Positions 51,105 to 60,071 of a stretch of 64,000 nucleotides of DNA are shown here, in pieces. Source of the stretch: Plantibacter sp. PA-3-X8 (GTDB taxonomy: Bacteria > Actinomycetota > Actinomycetes > Actinomycetales > Microbacteriaceae); NCBI RefSeq assembly GCF_003856975.1, contig NZ_CP033107.1, forward strand, positions 310,001-374,000, read 5' to 3'. Below the pieces are notes generated by a model. It saw nothing but the letters and a program-made list of their open reading frames with translations. It was not told where the DNA came from and ran no database searches. How positions within the stretch are numbered: position 1 is the stretch's first letter; each line of letters starts with the position of its first letter. A program made the position numbers and the translations under genes.

Positions 51105-51210
51105 GAGCGCCTTTCGATGAGTGCCCTCCATCGTATCGACGCACCACCGACGCCCCGACGCCGGTCCCGCGGTGCCGGTATCGGGCTGGCCCGGCGTCAG
51201 GCGGATGGCG

Positions 51211-52104
51211 TCAGGCGGGCGCGAAGACGCTGAGCGTGACGGCGACCGTGACCGTCGTGTAGCCGGGCAGGTCGGCGATCGCCTGCTCGAAGACGTCGTC
51301 GTCGAGGTGGTGGGCGCTCGGCCCCATGCGGACCTCGTCGCGCACCTCCTCCGGCATGAGTTCGACCGCGTAGTCGAGCGTGTCGCGAGAGCGGAGCGCG
51401 AAGCCGTCGAGCTGCGCGTCGAGGCGGGCGTCCTTGCGCTCGGCGATCCCGATCATGCCGAGACGGTCGCGCAGCTCGGCCAGGTGACCGGGTCGCGGCG
51501 TCACGACGGTGAGCAGGCCGTCCGGGCGGAGCACCCGACGCATCTCGGGACCGTTGCGTGGGCCGAAGATGCTCAACAGGTGGTCGACCGACGCCGCCTG
51601 CAGCGGGAACGGCGCCCAGGCATCAGCGGTCGCCGCTGCAGCCCGGCCGTGTGCGCGCGCGGCGCGACGAGCGGCGAGCGGCGACAGGTCGAACCCGAAC
51701 CCGCGCCAGGCCGGCCGGGCGTCGAGGATCCGGCCCAGGTAGTAGCCGGTCCCGCCGGCGATGTCCACGACGAGCGGGGCGCTGTCGTCGTCGACCGAGC
51801 CGTCCGGGAGGAAGCGCGCGAGCGGCAGGGTCGTGGCGACGTGGTCGGCGATCGGCTCGTAGTGCTCGGCCTCGAGGAACGCTGCGCGGGCCGCTACCAT
51901 CTCCTGCGTGTCGCCGGTCTTCGGCGTCCGACCGCCGACGACGAGCGAGGCGTACCCCTGCCGGGCGATGTCGAAGCTGTGACCGGCGGGGCAGCGGAGC
52001 ACGCGGTCGCCGAGCTCGAGGGTCGCGGTGCAGATCGTGCACGCGAGATCGGGGGCGACGAGGCTCAGCCGATCGTGCTGCGGGACGTCAGCGAGGATCG
52101 GCAT
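51211..52104 (-). CDS. 23S rRNA (guanine-N1) methyltransferase, RlmA/TlrB type
   Basis: 297 residues from ATG 52104. A four-ligand zinc site near the start, Cys22, Cys25, Cys38 and His42 (CTICTATLELGDRVLRCPAG), precedes the SAM fold VVDIAGGTGYYLGRIL, WRGFGFDLSPLAARRAAR and LLSIFGPRNGPEMRRVLRPD. RlmAI methylates G745 and RlmAII/TlrB G748 of 23S rRNA; TlrB gives tylosin resistance in its host. Which guanine is used here cannot be read. A longer open frame to 52179 is possible but less supported. Confidence 0.88.
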   Translation of the reverse strand: MPILADVPQHDRLSLVAPDLACTICTATLELGDRVLRCPAGHSFDIARQGYASLVVGGRTPKTGDTQEMVAARAAFLEAEHYEPIADHVATTLPLARFLPDGSVDDDSAPLVVDIAGGTGYYLGRILDARPAWRGFGFDLSPLAARRAARAHGRAAAATADAWAPFPLQAASVDHLLSIFGPRNGPEMRRVLRPDGLLTVVTPRPGHLAELRDRLGMIGIAERKDARLDAQLDGFALRSRDTLDYAVELMPEEVRDEVRMGPSAHHLDDDVFEQAIADLPGYTTVTVAVTLSVFAPA

Positions 52105-52284
52105 GCCTTCGAAACGCTCCGCTTCCAGCTGCTGTGTCCGTCGCCGCCGCGATGCTTCCGGTTGTCGCACTTCACCCACACGGTGAGTCTAGGCGCGTGC
52201 CGCATGGTGCGTGCGCCGGAACGTTCGAGCAGCGATCCGTCGCGGCGGGCTTCGGCACCGCGGTGACTCGATCGGCTCGGTGAC

Positions 52285-53187
52285 TCAGTCCTCGAGCGCG
52301 CTCCGCAGACGCTCGACCTCCTCGCGTGCTGCGTCGCTGGCACGCTGCGCCCGGTCAGCCTCTCGTCGGCGTCGGACCCACTCGCGATCGGCGTCGGCGA
52401 TGTCCGCGTCGAGCTCCTCGAGGCGCCGTGCGAGGTCCTCGCGGTCACGCTGCAGTCCCGATCGCCGGACCGCCGACTCGTCCAGGAAGGCGGTCGCCTC
52501 CTCACTCGCGCTGGACGCTGCCTCCTCGTCGCGCTCGGCCGCCTCCAGCCGGGCCCGAAGGCGTCGGCGTCGGTCGTCGTCATCGTCGGAATGGTCGCAG
52601 TCTCCGTCGCCCCGCGTCCCGACGGACCCGTCGGCGGTGGAGCGCCTACCGGGGGATCCTGGCCCGCCGACCACACCACCCCACCCCGCTCCGCTCGAGG
52701 TCGGGGCGTCGGTCAGCCGCCCGGACGACACCTGCGCGGCGAGGTCGGCGTCTGCACTCGCCGCTTGCAGACTCTGGCGGACGGTCTCGATCACCGCTCC
52801 GGAGAGGGACGCCCCCTCCGCTGCTGCGGCTTCGACGGTGGCGGTGACGAGCGTCGCGATCAGCGAGCGACGTTCGGTGCCGAGCGTGCGGAGCGCAGTG
52901 GCGTCGCCGGAGCGTTGAGCGTCGCCGAGCGCGGAGCCGAGTTGTTCCAGTTCGCTGAGCAGGTCCGGGCGGTGCGCCGTCAACACGTTGAGCGCCCAGG
53001 CGGCGACCGACGGTTTGCGGAGCGCGAGGATCGCCGTCGCCAGGTCGTCATCCCCGTCGTCGCGCGCTGCGACGGCCAGGCGTTTGCGCTCCGTCACGAA
53101 GCCGCTGAGGGGGACGCGCAGCAACTCGACGGCTGCGGACGCGAGGCCAGTCGGGGCCGGCGTTCCGGTGTCGCGGTCATCGGGCAC
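52285..53187 (-). CDS. coiled-coil protein of unknown function
   Basis: 300 residues from GTG 53187, chosen for GAGGGAG 7 bp upstream. An N-terminal helical domain (VELLRVPLSGFVTERKRLAV with AILALRKPSVAAWALNVLTA) is a pattern often seen in actinobacterial hypothetical proteins. A Gly/Asp linker follows (180-220), then a strongly charged coiled coil (RRRLRARLEAAERDEEAASS to the end). Cytoplasmic; possibly DNA- or membrane-associated. Function unknown. Confidence 0.7.
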   Translation of the reverse strand: MPDDRDTGTPAPTGLASAAVELLRVPLSGFVTERKRLAVAARDDGDDDLATAILALRKPSVAAWALNVLTAHRPDLLSELEQLGSALGDAQRSGDATALRTLGTERRSLIATLVTATVEAAAAEGASLSGAVIETVRQSLQAASADADLAAQVSSGRLTDAPTSSGAGWGGVVGGPGSPGRRSTADGSVGTRGDGDCDHSDDDDDRRRRLRARLEAAERDEEAASSASEEATAFLDESAVRRSGLQRDREDLARRLEELDADIADADREWVRRRREADRAQRASDAAREEVERLRSALED

Positions 53188-53283
53188 GGTGCCGCTCCCT
53201 CGCATCATTTCACGTCAGGCTAGCGCCCTCTTGCGCCAGAACGGAGTCCGACTGTCGCCTTTTCGGGGGTCGATACCGACAAT

Positions 53284-53538
53284 GTGGACATGGATGCCAG
53301 ACCTTACCCCGACACAGCGGAGCCGCCAGAAACAGCGGCCTGCACCGACTTGAAGACCCTCCTCAGGACCGTGGACTTCCCGATCTCACGCCGCGAACTG
53401 CAGTCGATCGCCGTCCGTTCCGGACTCGACCGCGGGACGCTCGCCGCGCTCAACACGCTCACCGAAGAGCACTACGCCGGCTCGTTCGGCATCCTCCGCG
53501 AACTCCGCCACCACGGCGAGCTCCGTCGCTCCGCCTGA
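53284..53538 (+). CDS. DUF2795-domain protein
   Basis: 84 residues. LKTLLRTVDFPISRRELQSI followed by AVRSGLDRGTLAALNTLTEE and a short end is the DUF2795 pattern, a small helical domain found in actinobacterial proteins. GTG 53284 or ATG 53290 could start it; no strong ribosome site. A Cys in ETAACTDL is the only one. Role unknown. Repeat copy A begins 14 bp after the stop. Confidence 0.7.
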   Translation: MDMDARPYPDTAEPPETAACTDLKTLLRTVDFPISRRELQSIAVRSGLDRGTLAALNTLTEEHYAGSFGILRELRHHGELRRSA

Positions 53539-53551
53539 CCGTCTCATCCGA

Positions 53552-53671
53552 CACCTGGTGGATTCCCCAGCGCGGTGCGCTGACGTGAGCGCGGGTCACA
53601 GTCGCGGGCGCGGGTCTCCGGAGGGGCGCGCTCACGCGCGCGGGACGCGGTGACGTCAGCGCACCGCGTGG
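53552..53671. repeat. nested palindrome repeat, copy A
   Basis: 120 bp differing from copy B (54440-54560) by three substitutions and one indel. Outer arms CCAGCGCGGTGCGCTGACGT and ACGTCAGCGCACCGCG are complementary; an inner palindrome (GAGCGCG..CTCCGGAGG..CGCGCTC) lies between. It precedes the lipoprotein gene. Confidence 0.9.
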
Positions 53672-53746
53672 CGGCTCGGCCGGGCAGGCTCTCGGCACGG
53701 TGCGTGACGTCCTTGCTGCTCGCGTTCGGGCTCCTAGACTGGCCCG

Positions 53747-54430
53747 ATGGGGAAACGCACATGGTCTGCAGCTGTCGGAATCGTCATCGCGCTCGGAGTC
53801 GCACTCACCGGCTGCGCGCCGAGTGCACCGGCACCCACCGGCACGCCCGTCGGCTCCCCGACCATGTCGGCCACGCCGGAACCGACTGCCCCTCCTGCGG
53901 AGGACGTCGTCGCCATCGTCGTCGGCCCGTTGGCACTCGAACTCGTCGATACGACCGGGACGCCACTGGAGAGCTTCGCCTACGACGACCCGTCGGAGGA
54001 GGCGCGTGCCAAGCTCACGAACCTGTTCGGAGAGGAACCCGTCGTCGAGGACAACTCGACGGGCAAAGTCCCGAACACCACCTATCAATGGGCGGGTATC
54101 AGCATCTTCGACCGCCAGGGCGACGGCGGCGAGTTCATCCCTGATTGGTCGGTCGCCGTGACGGCGTCGGCCCTCGGCGAGGTCGATTTCCGGTCCATCG
54201 AGGGGACGGTGGTCGGGGCATCGGTCAGTACCGTCCGCGAACGCTATCCGGAGCACCCCGACCAGGTTGATGCGAACGGCGGACGTCACTTCAGCATCTC
54301 GGTGGCGGAGACACCGGTCGGTACCGACGACCAAGGCAACGAGCACACGTACTCCGTCTTCATTTCCGCGCAGGATCCCGACAGCCCCATCGAGAGCATC
54401 GGCGCACCGTACACGAACTTCGGCGACTGA
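53747..54430 (+). CDS. putative lipoprotein of unknown function
   Basis: 227 residues. MGKRTWSAAVGIVIALGVAL then TGC (Cys23) is a lipoprotein signal; a Pro/Thr-rich linker follows (26-50). The mature domain has DVVAIVVGPLALELVDTTGT, TYQWAGISIFDRQGDGGEFI and RERYPEHPDQVDANGGRHFS with no known motif. Its GC content is somewhat lower than its neighbours and it is bracketed by repeat copies A (53552-53671) and B (54440-54560), which suggests acquisition or duplication as a unit. Function unknown. Confidence 0.78.
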   Translation: MGKRTWSAAVGIVIALGVALTGCAPSAPAPTGTPVGSPTMSATPEPTAPPAEDVVAIVVGPLALELVDTTGTPLESFAYDDPSEEARAKLTNLFGEEPVVEDNSTGKVPNTTYQWAGISIFDRQGDGGEFIPDWSVAVTASALGEVDFRSIEGTVVGASVSTVRERYPEHPDQVDANGGRHFSISVAETPVGTDDQGNEHTYSVFISAQDPDSPIESIGAPYTNFGD

Positions 54431-54439
54431 GCTCACCGC

Positions 54440-54560
54440 CACCTGGTGGATTCCCCAGCGCGGTGGGCTGACGTGAGCGCGGGTCACAGTCGCGGGCGCG
54501 GGTCTCCGGAGGGGCGCGCTCACGCGTGCGGGGCGCGGTGACGTCAGCGCACCGCGCTGG
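54440..54560. repeat. nested palindrome repeat, copy B
   Basis: 121 bp, nearly identical to copy A, same orientation, starting 9 bp after the lipoprotein stop. Both start CACCTGGTGGATTCCCCAGC and both contain the inner CTCCGGAGG palindrome; right arm ACGTCAGCGCACCGCGCTGG is exact. Confidence 0.9.
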
Positions 54561-54587
54561 CGATTCCGACAGACATCGTGCAACGCA

Positions 54588-54613
54588 GAAACCCCCGGCG
54601 AACCGAGGGTTTC
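54588..54613 (-). terminator. terminator of tRNA-Ser(GCT)
   Basis: Minus-strand GAAACCCTCGG, loop TTCG, CCGGGGGTTTC (one mismatch), directly after the tRNA. Only a short T-rich end follows. Confidence 0.75.
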
Positions 54614-54629
54614 GAGCTGAGATCCAGTG

Positions 54630-54718
54630 CGGAGACGGCGGGATTTGAACCCGCGGTCCCCTTACGGGGACTCCACCTTAGCAGGGTGGTGCACTAGGCC
54701 GAACTATGCGACGTCTCC
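54630..54718 (-). tRNA. tRNA-Ser (anticodon GCT)
   Basis: 89 nt. Acceptor GGAGACG pairs with CGTCTCC, discriminator G, anticodon loop CTGCTAA with GCT, a long variable arm (GTCCCC...GGGGAC) as in serine tRNAs, and T loop GGTTCAAATCC. CCA not encoded. Confidence 0.95.
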
Positions 54719-54799
54719 ATGTGCGCTCGCAAGCGGACGCACGACGACCAGCATAACCGGTGATGGGCGTGGTGACGAATCCCCGGGTCCGAGACACCC

Positions 54800-54868
54800 T
54801 TCGACACTTCGACAAGCTCAGTGACCGGGACTGTGGTTCCTGAGTCTGTCGGAGGGCAGGGACCGGGG
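54800..54868. repeat. REP-like element R10
   Basis: TTCGACAAGCTCAGTGACC (near 54808) followed by the inverted GGTTCCTGAGTCTGTCGG; part of the gap between tRNA-Ser and the LCP gene. Confidence 0.82.
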
Positions 54869-54920
54869 CGGCCACTTCTGCGCTCGCTGAAAGACCGGCG
54901 TCGGAGACGGACCGGGACGC

Positions 54921-56261
54921 CTACTGGTTGTCGAGGGTACGACCGCGGGAGCAGGTGCGCTGGTCGGCGGTCTGGCCCGTCACGGACGACGGAAGGACCA
55001 CTGCACCACCGGCGGAGGGGTCGGTCGCATCGGCAGGCGGGGCCGTCGCCGCAGGATCGCCACCGGCATCCGCACCCTCGGCGGGCTCGACCGCGGTCGG
55101 GTCGGTCGGGTTCGCCACCGCACCCGCGCCGGTCGCGCCCGAGAGCTGGATGGGCTGGTCGTTGCCGAGCGCCTCGAAGAGCGCGGCCGCCGCATCGTCG
55201 ATCGGCTCGACGCCACCCTCCACGGCGGCGTTCGGATACTGCACGAACGCGATGTTCGCGAGGTCGACCTCACGCAACGTCATGGCGATCGCGATCATCG
55301 TGTCGAGGCTCGTCAGGCTGTCGGACAGCTGCATGTTCTTCGCCGCCGCTTTGGCCAGGGAGTAGAGGATTCCAGGGTTGGTCAGCGTCTCGGCGCTCTT
55401 CACCTGCTGCATCATCGCCGACAGGAACACCTGCTGGTTGCTGATGCGACTGAGGTCGCTGCCGTCGCCGACACCGTGCCTGGTGCGGAGGAACTGCAGT
55501 GCCTCGTACCCCTCGAGCGTGTGCTCGCCCGCCGAGAGGAAGGTGTTCGTGTACTCGTCCTCGATCGGGTCGGCGACACACACCGTCACCCCACCGAGCG
55601 CGGTCGACATGGCCATCACGCCACTGAACTGGACCTCGGCGGCGAACGGGATCTCGAGGCCGGTGAGCTGCGACACCGTCAGCGCCGTGCAGGCGAGTCC
55701 GCCGTAGCTGAGCGAGGTGTTGATCTTCTGCCGGCTCATCGAGTCGAACGAGCCGCCGGACGGGTCGGGGCAGGACGGGATCGGGACGAACATGTCGCGA
55801 GGGAAGCTGACGACCGTCGCGTTGCTGTGGTCTTCGGAGATGTGCACGAGCATCGTGACGTCGTTGAGGTTGCCCGTCTCCTCCTCGGCATCACCGAAGA
55901 CGGGATCCTGACCGGCGCGCGAGTCGCTGCCGACGATCAGGAGGTTGACGCCACCGGGATACGCTCCGATCGCGGGCAGATCGGTGACCGCCTCACCCTG
56001 CGAGTCGACGAGCGCGACGCCGGGTTTCACGGTCGCGGCGACGTCCCAGAGGGCGATGCCGGCGACGATGCCACCGCTGACCAGTGCGACCGCGAGCGTC
56101 GAGGCGACGATCTTCAGGGCGGTCGCGATCGGGTTCGACCGCTTGAGTCGTCCGTGGCGGGCGATGGTCGCGAGCTTCTTCGGGCGGGGCCCACGAGCTG
56201 CCGCTCGGCGTGCCGCGGCGTCGCCGGCGGGCTCGTCGATGTCGGTCGAATGCGGGGGCAT
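54921..56261 (-). CDS. LytR-CpsA-Psr (LCP) family cell-wall ligase, copy 1
   Basis: 446 residues. A basic cytoplasmic start, one TM helix (about 50-70, ATALKIVASTLAVALVSGGI), then the extracellular LCP domain: VGSDSRAGQD, LNDVTMLVHISEDHSNATVV and SFPRDMFVPI, KINTSLSYGG, GGVTVCV and TRHGVGDGSDLSRISNQQVF. LCP enzymes move polymers such as wall teichoic acid or arabinogalactan-like glycans onto peptidoglycan. A Pro/Ala/Asp-rich tail of about 90 residues ends it. The start is uncertain: ATG 56285 is also possible, and neither has a strong ribosome site. Confidence 0.88.
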   Translation of the reverse strand: MPPHSTDIDEPAGDAAARRAAARGPRPKKLATIARHGRLKRSNPIATALKIVASTLAVALVSGGIVAGIALWDVAATVKPGVALVDSQGEAVTDLPAIGAYPGGVNLLIVGSDSRAGQDPVFGDAEEETGNLNDVTMLVHISEDHSNATVVSFPRDMFVPIPSCPDPSGGSFDSMSRQKINTSLSYGGLACTALTVSQLTGLEIPFAAEVQFSGVMAMSTALGGVTVCVADPIEDEYTNTFLSAGEHTLEGYEALQFLRTRHGVGDGSDLSRISNQQVFLSAMMQQVKSAETLTNPGILYSLAKAAAKNMQLSDSLTSLDTMIAIAMTLREVDLANIAFVQYPNAAVEGGVEPIDDAAAALFEALGNDQPIQLSGATGAGAVANPTDPTAVEPAEGADAGGDPAATAPPADATDPSAGGAVVLPSSVTGQTADQRTCSRGRTLDNQ

Positions 56262-56352
56262 TCGTCGATTCAACCACGGGTTCATGTGAAGCGCACAGCC
56301 CGGAGCCGTGGGCTCCGAGGCGCGGGAGTCTCTCGGGGCGGTGAAAGCAGTG

Positions 56353-56437
56353 CGGAGGGCGTGGGATTCGAACCCACGAGACATTTCTGCCCACCAGTTT
56401 TCAAGACTGGCTCCATCGGCCGCTCGGACAGCCCTCC
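56353..56437 (-). tRNA. tRNA-Ser (anticodon TGA)
   Basis: 85 nt. Acceptor GGAGGGC pairs with GCCCTCC, discriminator G, anticodon loop CTTGAAA with TGA, a serine-type variable arm (TGGGCAGAAATGTCTC region) and T loop GGTTCGAATCC. It is about 90 bp upstream of the LCP gene and on the same strand. Confidence 0.95.
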
Positions 56438-56533
56438 TGATGGTCGATCGCCCGCGATGACGCAGCTGACGACCAGGATCGAGTGTATCGGATGGGGCCA
56501 GCGACGAAGCGGCCCCATCCGATCACGCGGTGA

Positions 56534-57781
56534 TTACTGGTCTTCCTCCGGACGACCCGCCGTGCAGGTGTTCTGCGCGGCGTTCTGGCCCGTGATCGTG
56601 TCGGGCAAGGCGACCGGGCCGGCGGCGGACGGGTCCGCGGGCGCTGCCGGGTCCGCCGTGGCAGCGGGATCGGCAGCCGCGTCGGTGGTCGCCGGGTCTG
56701 GCGTGACCGGCGCGTTCGGGTCGGTCACGACGTACTTGCCGGTGGCGGACAGGGCGACGGCCTGGTCGCTCTGCAGCGCCGTCCACAGGACGTCGGCATC
56801 GGACGTCGCCTCGACTCCGCCCTCGACCGTGGCCGTCGGCGTCTGGACGAACGCGACGCGGTCGAGCGGGATGTCCTTGAGCGCTGCGGCGATCGACACC
56901 ATCGTGTCGATGTTGTTCAGGCTGCTCGACAGGGTCACGTTCTTCAGCGCGGCGCGGGCGATCGAGTAGAGCTTGATCGGATCGGAGAGCGTGTCGCTGC
57001 TCTTCAGCGTGCGGACGAGCGAGGAGAGGAAGACCTGCTGGTTCGAGATCCGCGAGAGGTCGCTGCCGTCGCCGACGCCGTGACGTGAGCGGAGGAAGGC
57101 GAGGGCGGACGCGCCCGAGAGGTCGTGGGTGCCGACGTCGAGGTTGATGCCGCTCCAGGCGTCGTTGAGGGGCTCGGTGACACACACCGGCACGCCGCCG
57201 ACCGCGTTCGACATCGAGATGACGCCGTCGAAGCCGATCTGCGCGGCGAACGGGATGGAGAGGCCGGTGATGCCCTCGACCGTGGAGACCGCGCAGGCGA
57301 GCCCGCCGTCGGCCCCGCCGTACATGAGGGCGGTGTTCATCTTGTCGCGACCGTTGCCGCCGTCGGCGCAGTCGCCGATCTGCACGTACATGTCGCGCGG
57401 GAAGCTGACGACCGTGGCGCTCGAGTGGTCTGCCGAGATGTGCATGAGGATCGTGACGTCGTTGAGGTTCTCGTCTCGCTCGCCGTACGCCTGGTTGCCA
57501 TCGCCCGAGTCGCTGCCGACGAGGAGCAGGTTGACGCCGCCCTCGATCGCGCCGATGTTGGGCGGCGGCGCACCCGGCGTCTCGTTGTCGAGGTGGGCGA
57601 CGGGCTTGACGCTGTTGGCGAGGTCGAGCGCGGCCACACCGGCGACCGCGATGCCACTCACGCCGACGACGGCGGCCGTCGCGGCGACGATCTTCGCGAC
57701 GGTGACGAACGGGTTCGACTTGCGGAGTCTGCCGTGACGGACGGCGGCGCGCGGTTTGGACGCGTCGGCGTTGCGGGTCAT
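56534..57781 (-). CDS. LytR-CpsA-Psr (LCP) family cell-wall ligase, copy 2
   Basis: 415 residues, paralogous to the gene at 54921 along its whole length: TM helix (about 30-53, VAKIVAATAAVVGVSGIAVA), VGSDSGDGNQ, LNDVTILMHISADHSSATVV, SFPRDMYVQIGDCADGG, GGVPVCVTEPLND and SRHGVGDGSDLSRISNQQVF. Tail of 70 residues rich in Asp, Pro, Ala and Thr. Same strand, with a tRNA-Ser gene between the copies. ATG 57781 has GAGAGCGAG upstream. Confidence 0.9.
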   Translation of the reverse strand: MTRNADASKPRAAVRHGRLRKSNPFVTVAKIVAATAAVVGVSGIAVAGVAALDLANSVKPVAHLDNETPGAPPPNIGAIEGGVNLLLVGSDSGDGNQAYGERDENLNDVTILMHISADHSSATVVSFPRDMYVQIGDCADGGNGRDKMNTALMYGGADGGLACAVSTVEGITGLSIPFAAQIGFDGVISMSNAVGGVPVCVTEPLNDAWSGINLDVGTHDLSGASALAFLRSRHGVGDGSDLSRISNQQVFLSSLVRTLKSSDTLSDPIKLYSIARAALKNVTLSSSLNNIDTMVSIAAALKDIPLDRVAFVQTPTATVEGGVEATSDADVLWTALQSDQAVALSATGKYVVTDPNAPVTPDPATTDAAADPAATADPAAPADPSAAGPVALPDTITGQNAAQNTCTAGRPEEDQ

Positions 57782-57927
57782 GGATCTCGCTCTCGTCTCA
57801 GGAACAGGGGTGGCCGGAACCCAGGAGACCGGGCTGCGGCGAGTCGTCCGGCGACACCTGGAGCAGGCGCGCACCGACGCCCCGTGCCCACCGGAAACGG
57901 CGTATCGGCACGGAGCTTTGGACGATG

Positions 57928-58752
57928 CTAACCCGAAATGCTCCTCAGGAGCTGAGAGAGACCGTCGTCGGTGACCGTGCCGGTGACCTCCGACGCGACC
58001 GCGAGGACCTCCTCGGGCGCCTGGCCCATGGCGACACCGCGCCCTCCGGCTGCGGCCCAGCCGAGCATGTCGACGTCGTTGCGGCCGTCGCCGACGGCGA
58101 CCATCTGCGAGCGCTCGAGCCCCAGCCACTCCCGGACACGCTCCAGCGCGGTCGCCTTGTTGACGCCCTTCGGCGCGATGTCGAGCCATGCCGTCCAGCC
58201 GATCGCGTAGCTCACCTGGCTGAGCCCGATCTTGTCGACGATGCGGAGGAACTCCTCCTCGTCGTGGCTCGGGGATACGACGACGACGCGTGTCACGGGG
58301 CTCGTGACGAGCTCCTCGAACGGCACCTCGATCGCGTTCTCGAGGTTCCAGTCCTCCATGCCGACCGTGTACTTGCGGAAGCCGTCGGGGTATTCGACCA
58401 TGTAGCTGCCCTCGGAGAGGTGCGGCTGGATGAGCCCGAGGACCTCGGTCGGGTCGAAGGTCTCCATGAAGAAGCGCTCATAGGAGTCGGGCTTCGACTC
58501 ATCGCGCTTCATGATGAGCGCACCGTTCGCGCAGACGACGTACTGCGGCGTCAGCTCGAGCTCCTCGAGCACCGGGCGCGTGCTCTCCCAGCTGCGACCG
58601 GTGGCCAAGGTGACGATGTGGCCGAGCGAGACCACGCGGCGCACCTCGTCGGCGACCGACAGGCTGAGCGAACCGTCCTCGTGCAGCACGGTGCCGTCGA
58701 TGTCGAGGGCGACGAGCAGCGGGTTCGCGGTGGTGGTCGTCTCGTCCGTCAT
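57928..58752 (-). CDS. HAD-superfamily hydrolase, Cof type
   Basis: 274 residues. HAD motifs I ([16 protein letters not shown]), II ([16 protein letters not shown]), and IV ([16 protein letters not shown]) with the Cof cap ([20 protein letters not shown]) mark a Cof-type phosphatase acting on sugar phosphates or cofactors such as FMN. Its ATG overlaps the serS stop (ATGA), so it is in an operon with seryl-tRNA synthetase. Confidence 0.92.
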   Translation of the reverse strand: MTDETTTTANPLLVALDIDGTVLHEDGSLSLSVADEVRRVVSLGHIVTLATGRSWESTRPVLEELELTPQYVVCANGALIMKRDESKPDSYERFFMETFDPTEVLGLIQPHLSEGSYMVEYPDGFRKYTVGMEDWNLENAIEVPFEELVTSPVTRVVVVSPSHDEEEFLRIVDKIGLSQVSYAIGWTAWLDIAPKGVNKATALERVREWLGLERSQMVAVGDGRNDVDMLGWAAAGGRGVAMGQAPEEVLAVASEVTGTVTDDGLSQLLRSISG

Positions 58753-60014
58753 CGGATCGGCCTCGCGACCTCGATGCCGCCCAGGTACGGACGCAGCACC
58801 TCGGGGATGACGACGCTGCCGTCCTCCTGCTGGTGCGTCTCGAGGATCGCGACGATCCAGCGGGTGGTCGCGAGCGTTCCGTTGAGCGTCGCGACCGGCG
58901 TGGTCTTGCCCGACTCCCCGCGGTACCGGGTGTCGAGGCGACGCGCCTGGTAGGTGGTGCAGTTCGAGGTGCTGGTGAGCTCGCGGTACGCGTCCTGCGT
59001 CGGCACCCAGGCCTCGACGTCGAACTTGCGTGCCGCGCTCGACCCGAGGTCGCCGGCGGCCGTGTCGATGACCCGGTAGCTGAGGCCGAGCGACTGCAGC
59101 ATCGCCTCCTGGTACGACAGCAGGCGCTCGTGCTCGGCGGCGGCGTCCTCCGGCTTGGTGTAGACGAACATCTCGAGCTTGTTGAACTGGTGCACCCGGA
59201 TGATGCCGCGGGTGTCGCGCCCGTAGGACCCGGCCTCCTTGCGGTAGCAGGTCGACCAGCCGGCGTAGCGGAGCGCGCCCTCCTCGAGGTCGAGGATCTC
59301 GTCGGAGTGGTACCCGGCGAGCGCCACCTCGCTCGTGCCGGTGAGGAAGAGGTCTTCACCGGCGATCTGGTAGACCTCGTCGGCGTGCTCGCCGAGGAAG
59401 CCGGTGCCCTTCATGATCTCGGGGCGCACGAGCGTCGGCGTGATGAGCGGGACGAAGCCGGCCTCGATCGCGCGGTCGAGCGCGAGGTTCATGAGGGCGA
59501 TCTCGAGGCGGGCGCCGATGCCGCGGAGGAAGTAGAAGCGCGAGCCGCTGACCTTGGTGCCGCGCTGCATGTCGATGGCGCCGAGGAGCTCCCCGAGCTC
59601 GAGGTGGTCGCGCGGGGCGAAGTCGAAGGAGGGGCGTTCGCCGACCTCGCGGAGCGTGATGAAGTCGGCCTCGCCGCCGGCGGGCACGCCGTCGAGCACC
59701 GGGTTCTGGATGCGACCGGCGACGTCGGCGAAGTAGGCCTCGGCCTCGGTCGCGACCTGCTGGGCCTCCTTGACGCGGGCGGCGAGCTGCTGCGCTTGGG
59801 CGACGAGGGCGGCCTTCTCCTCCTTGGGGGCCTTGGCGACCTGCTTGCCGAACGCGTTCTGCTCGGCACGGAGTTCCTCGAACCCGGTGATCGCAGCGCG
59901 GCGTGCGGTGTCGGCGTCGATCGCCTGGTCGACGAGGTCGACGGAGGACCCTCGCTTCTGCTGCGACGCTCGGAGGACTTCTGGCTGTTCGCGGAGGAGT
60001 ACGGGATCGATCAC
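58749..60014 (-). CDS. serS: seryl-tRNA synthetase
   Basis: 421 residues, the usual SerRS size. The N-terminal coiled coil (27-100, [20 protein letters not shown]) binds the long variable arm of tRNA-Ser. Class II motifs: motif 2 [20 protein letters not shown] and [10 protein letters not shown], motif 3 in [20 protein letters not shown] with [15 protein letters not shown], and the serine site [13 protein letters not shown]. It charges the two tRNA-Ser genes a few kilobases away, among others. First gene of the operon with the Cof hydrolase. Confidence 0.97.
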   Translation of the reverse strand: MIDPVLLREQPEVLRASQQKRGSSVDLVDQAIDADTARRAAITGFEELRAEQNAFGKQVAKAPKEEKAALVAQAQQLAARVKEAQQVATEAEAYFADVAGRIQNPVLDGVPAGGEADFITLREVGERPSFDFAPRDHLELGELLGAIDMQRGTKVSGSRFYFLRGIGARLEIALMNLALDRAIEAGFVPLITPTLVRPEIMKGTGFLGEHADEVYQIAGEDLFLTGTSEVALAGYHSDEILDLEEGALRYAGWSTCYRKEAGSYGRDTRGIIRVHQFNKLEMFVYTKPEDAAAEHERLLSYQEAMLQSLGLSYRVIDTAAGDLGSSAARKFDVEAWVPTQDAYRELTSTSNCTTYQARRLDTRYRGESGKTTPVATLNGTLATTRWIVAILETHQQEDGSVVIPEVLRPYLGGIEVARPIR

Positions 60015-60071
60015 CCGGCAAGTCTAGCGATCGAGGTCGGTGACGAGGCCCCGGGACAGTACCGTTGGGCC

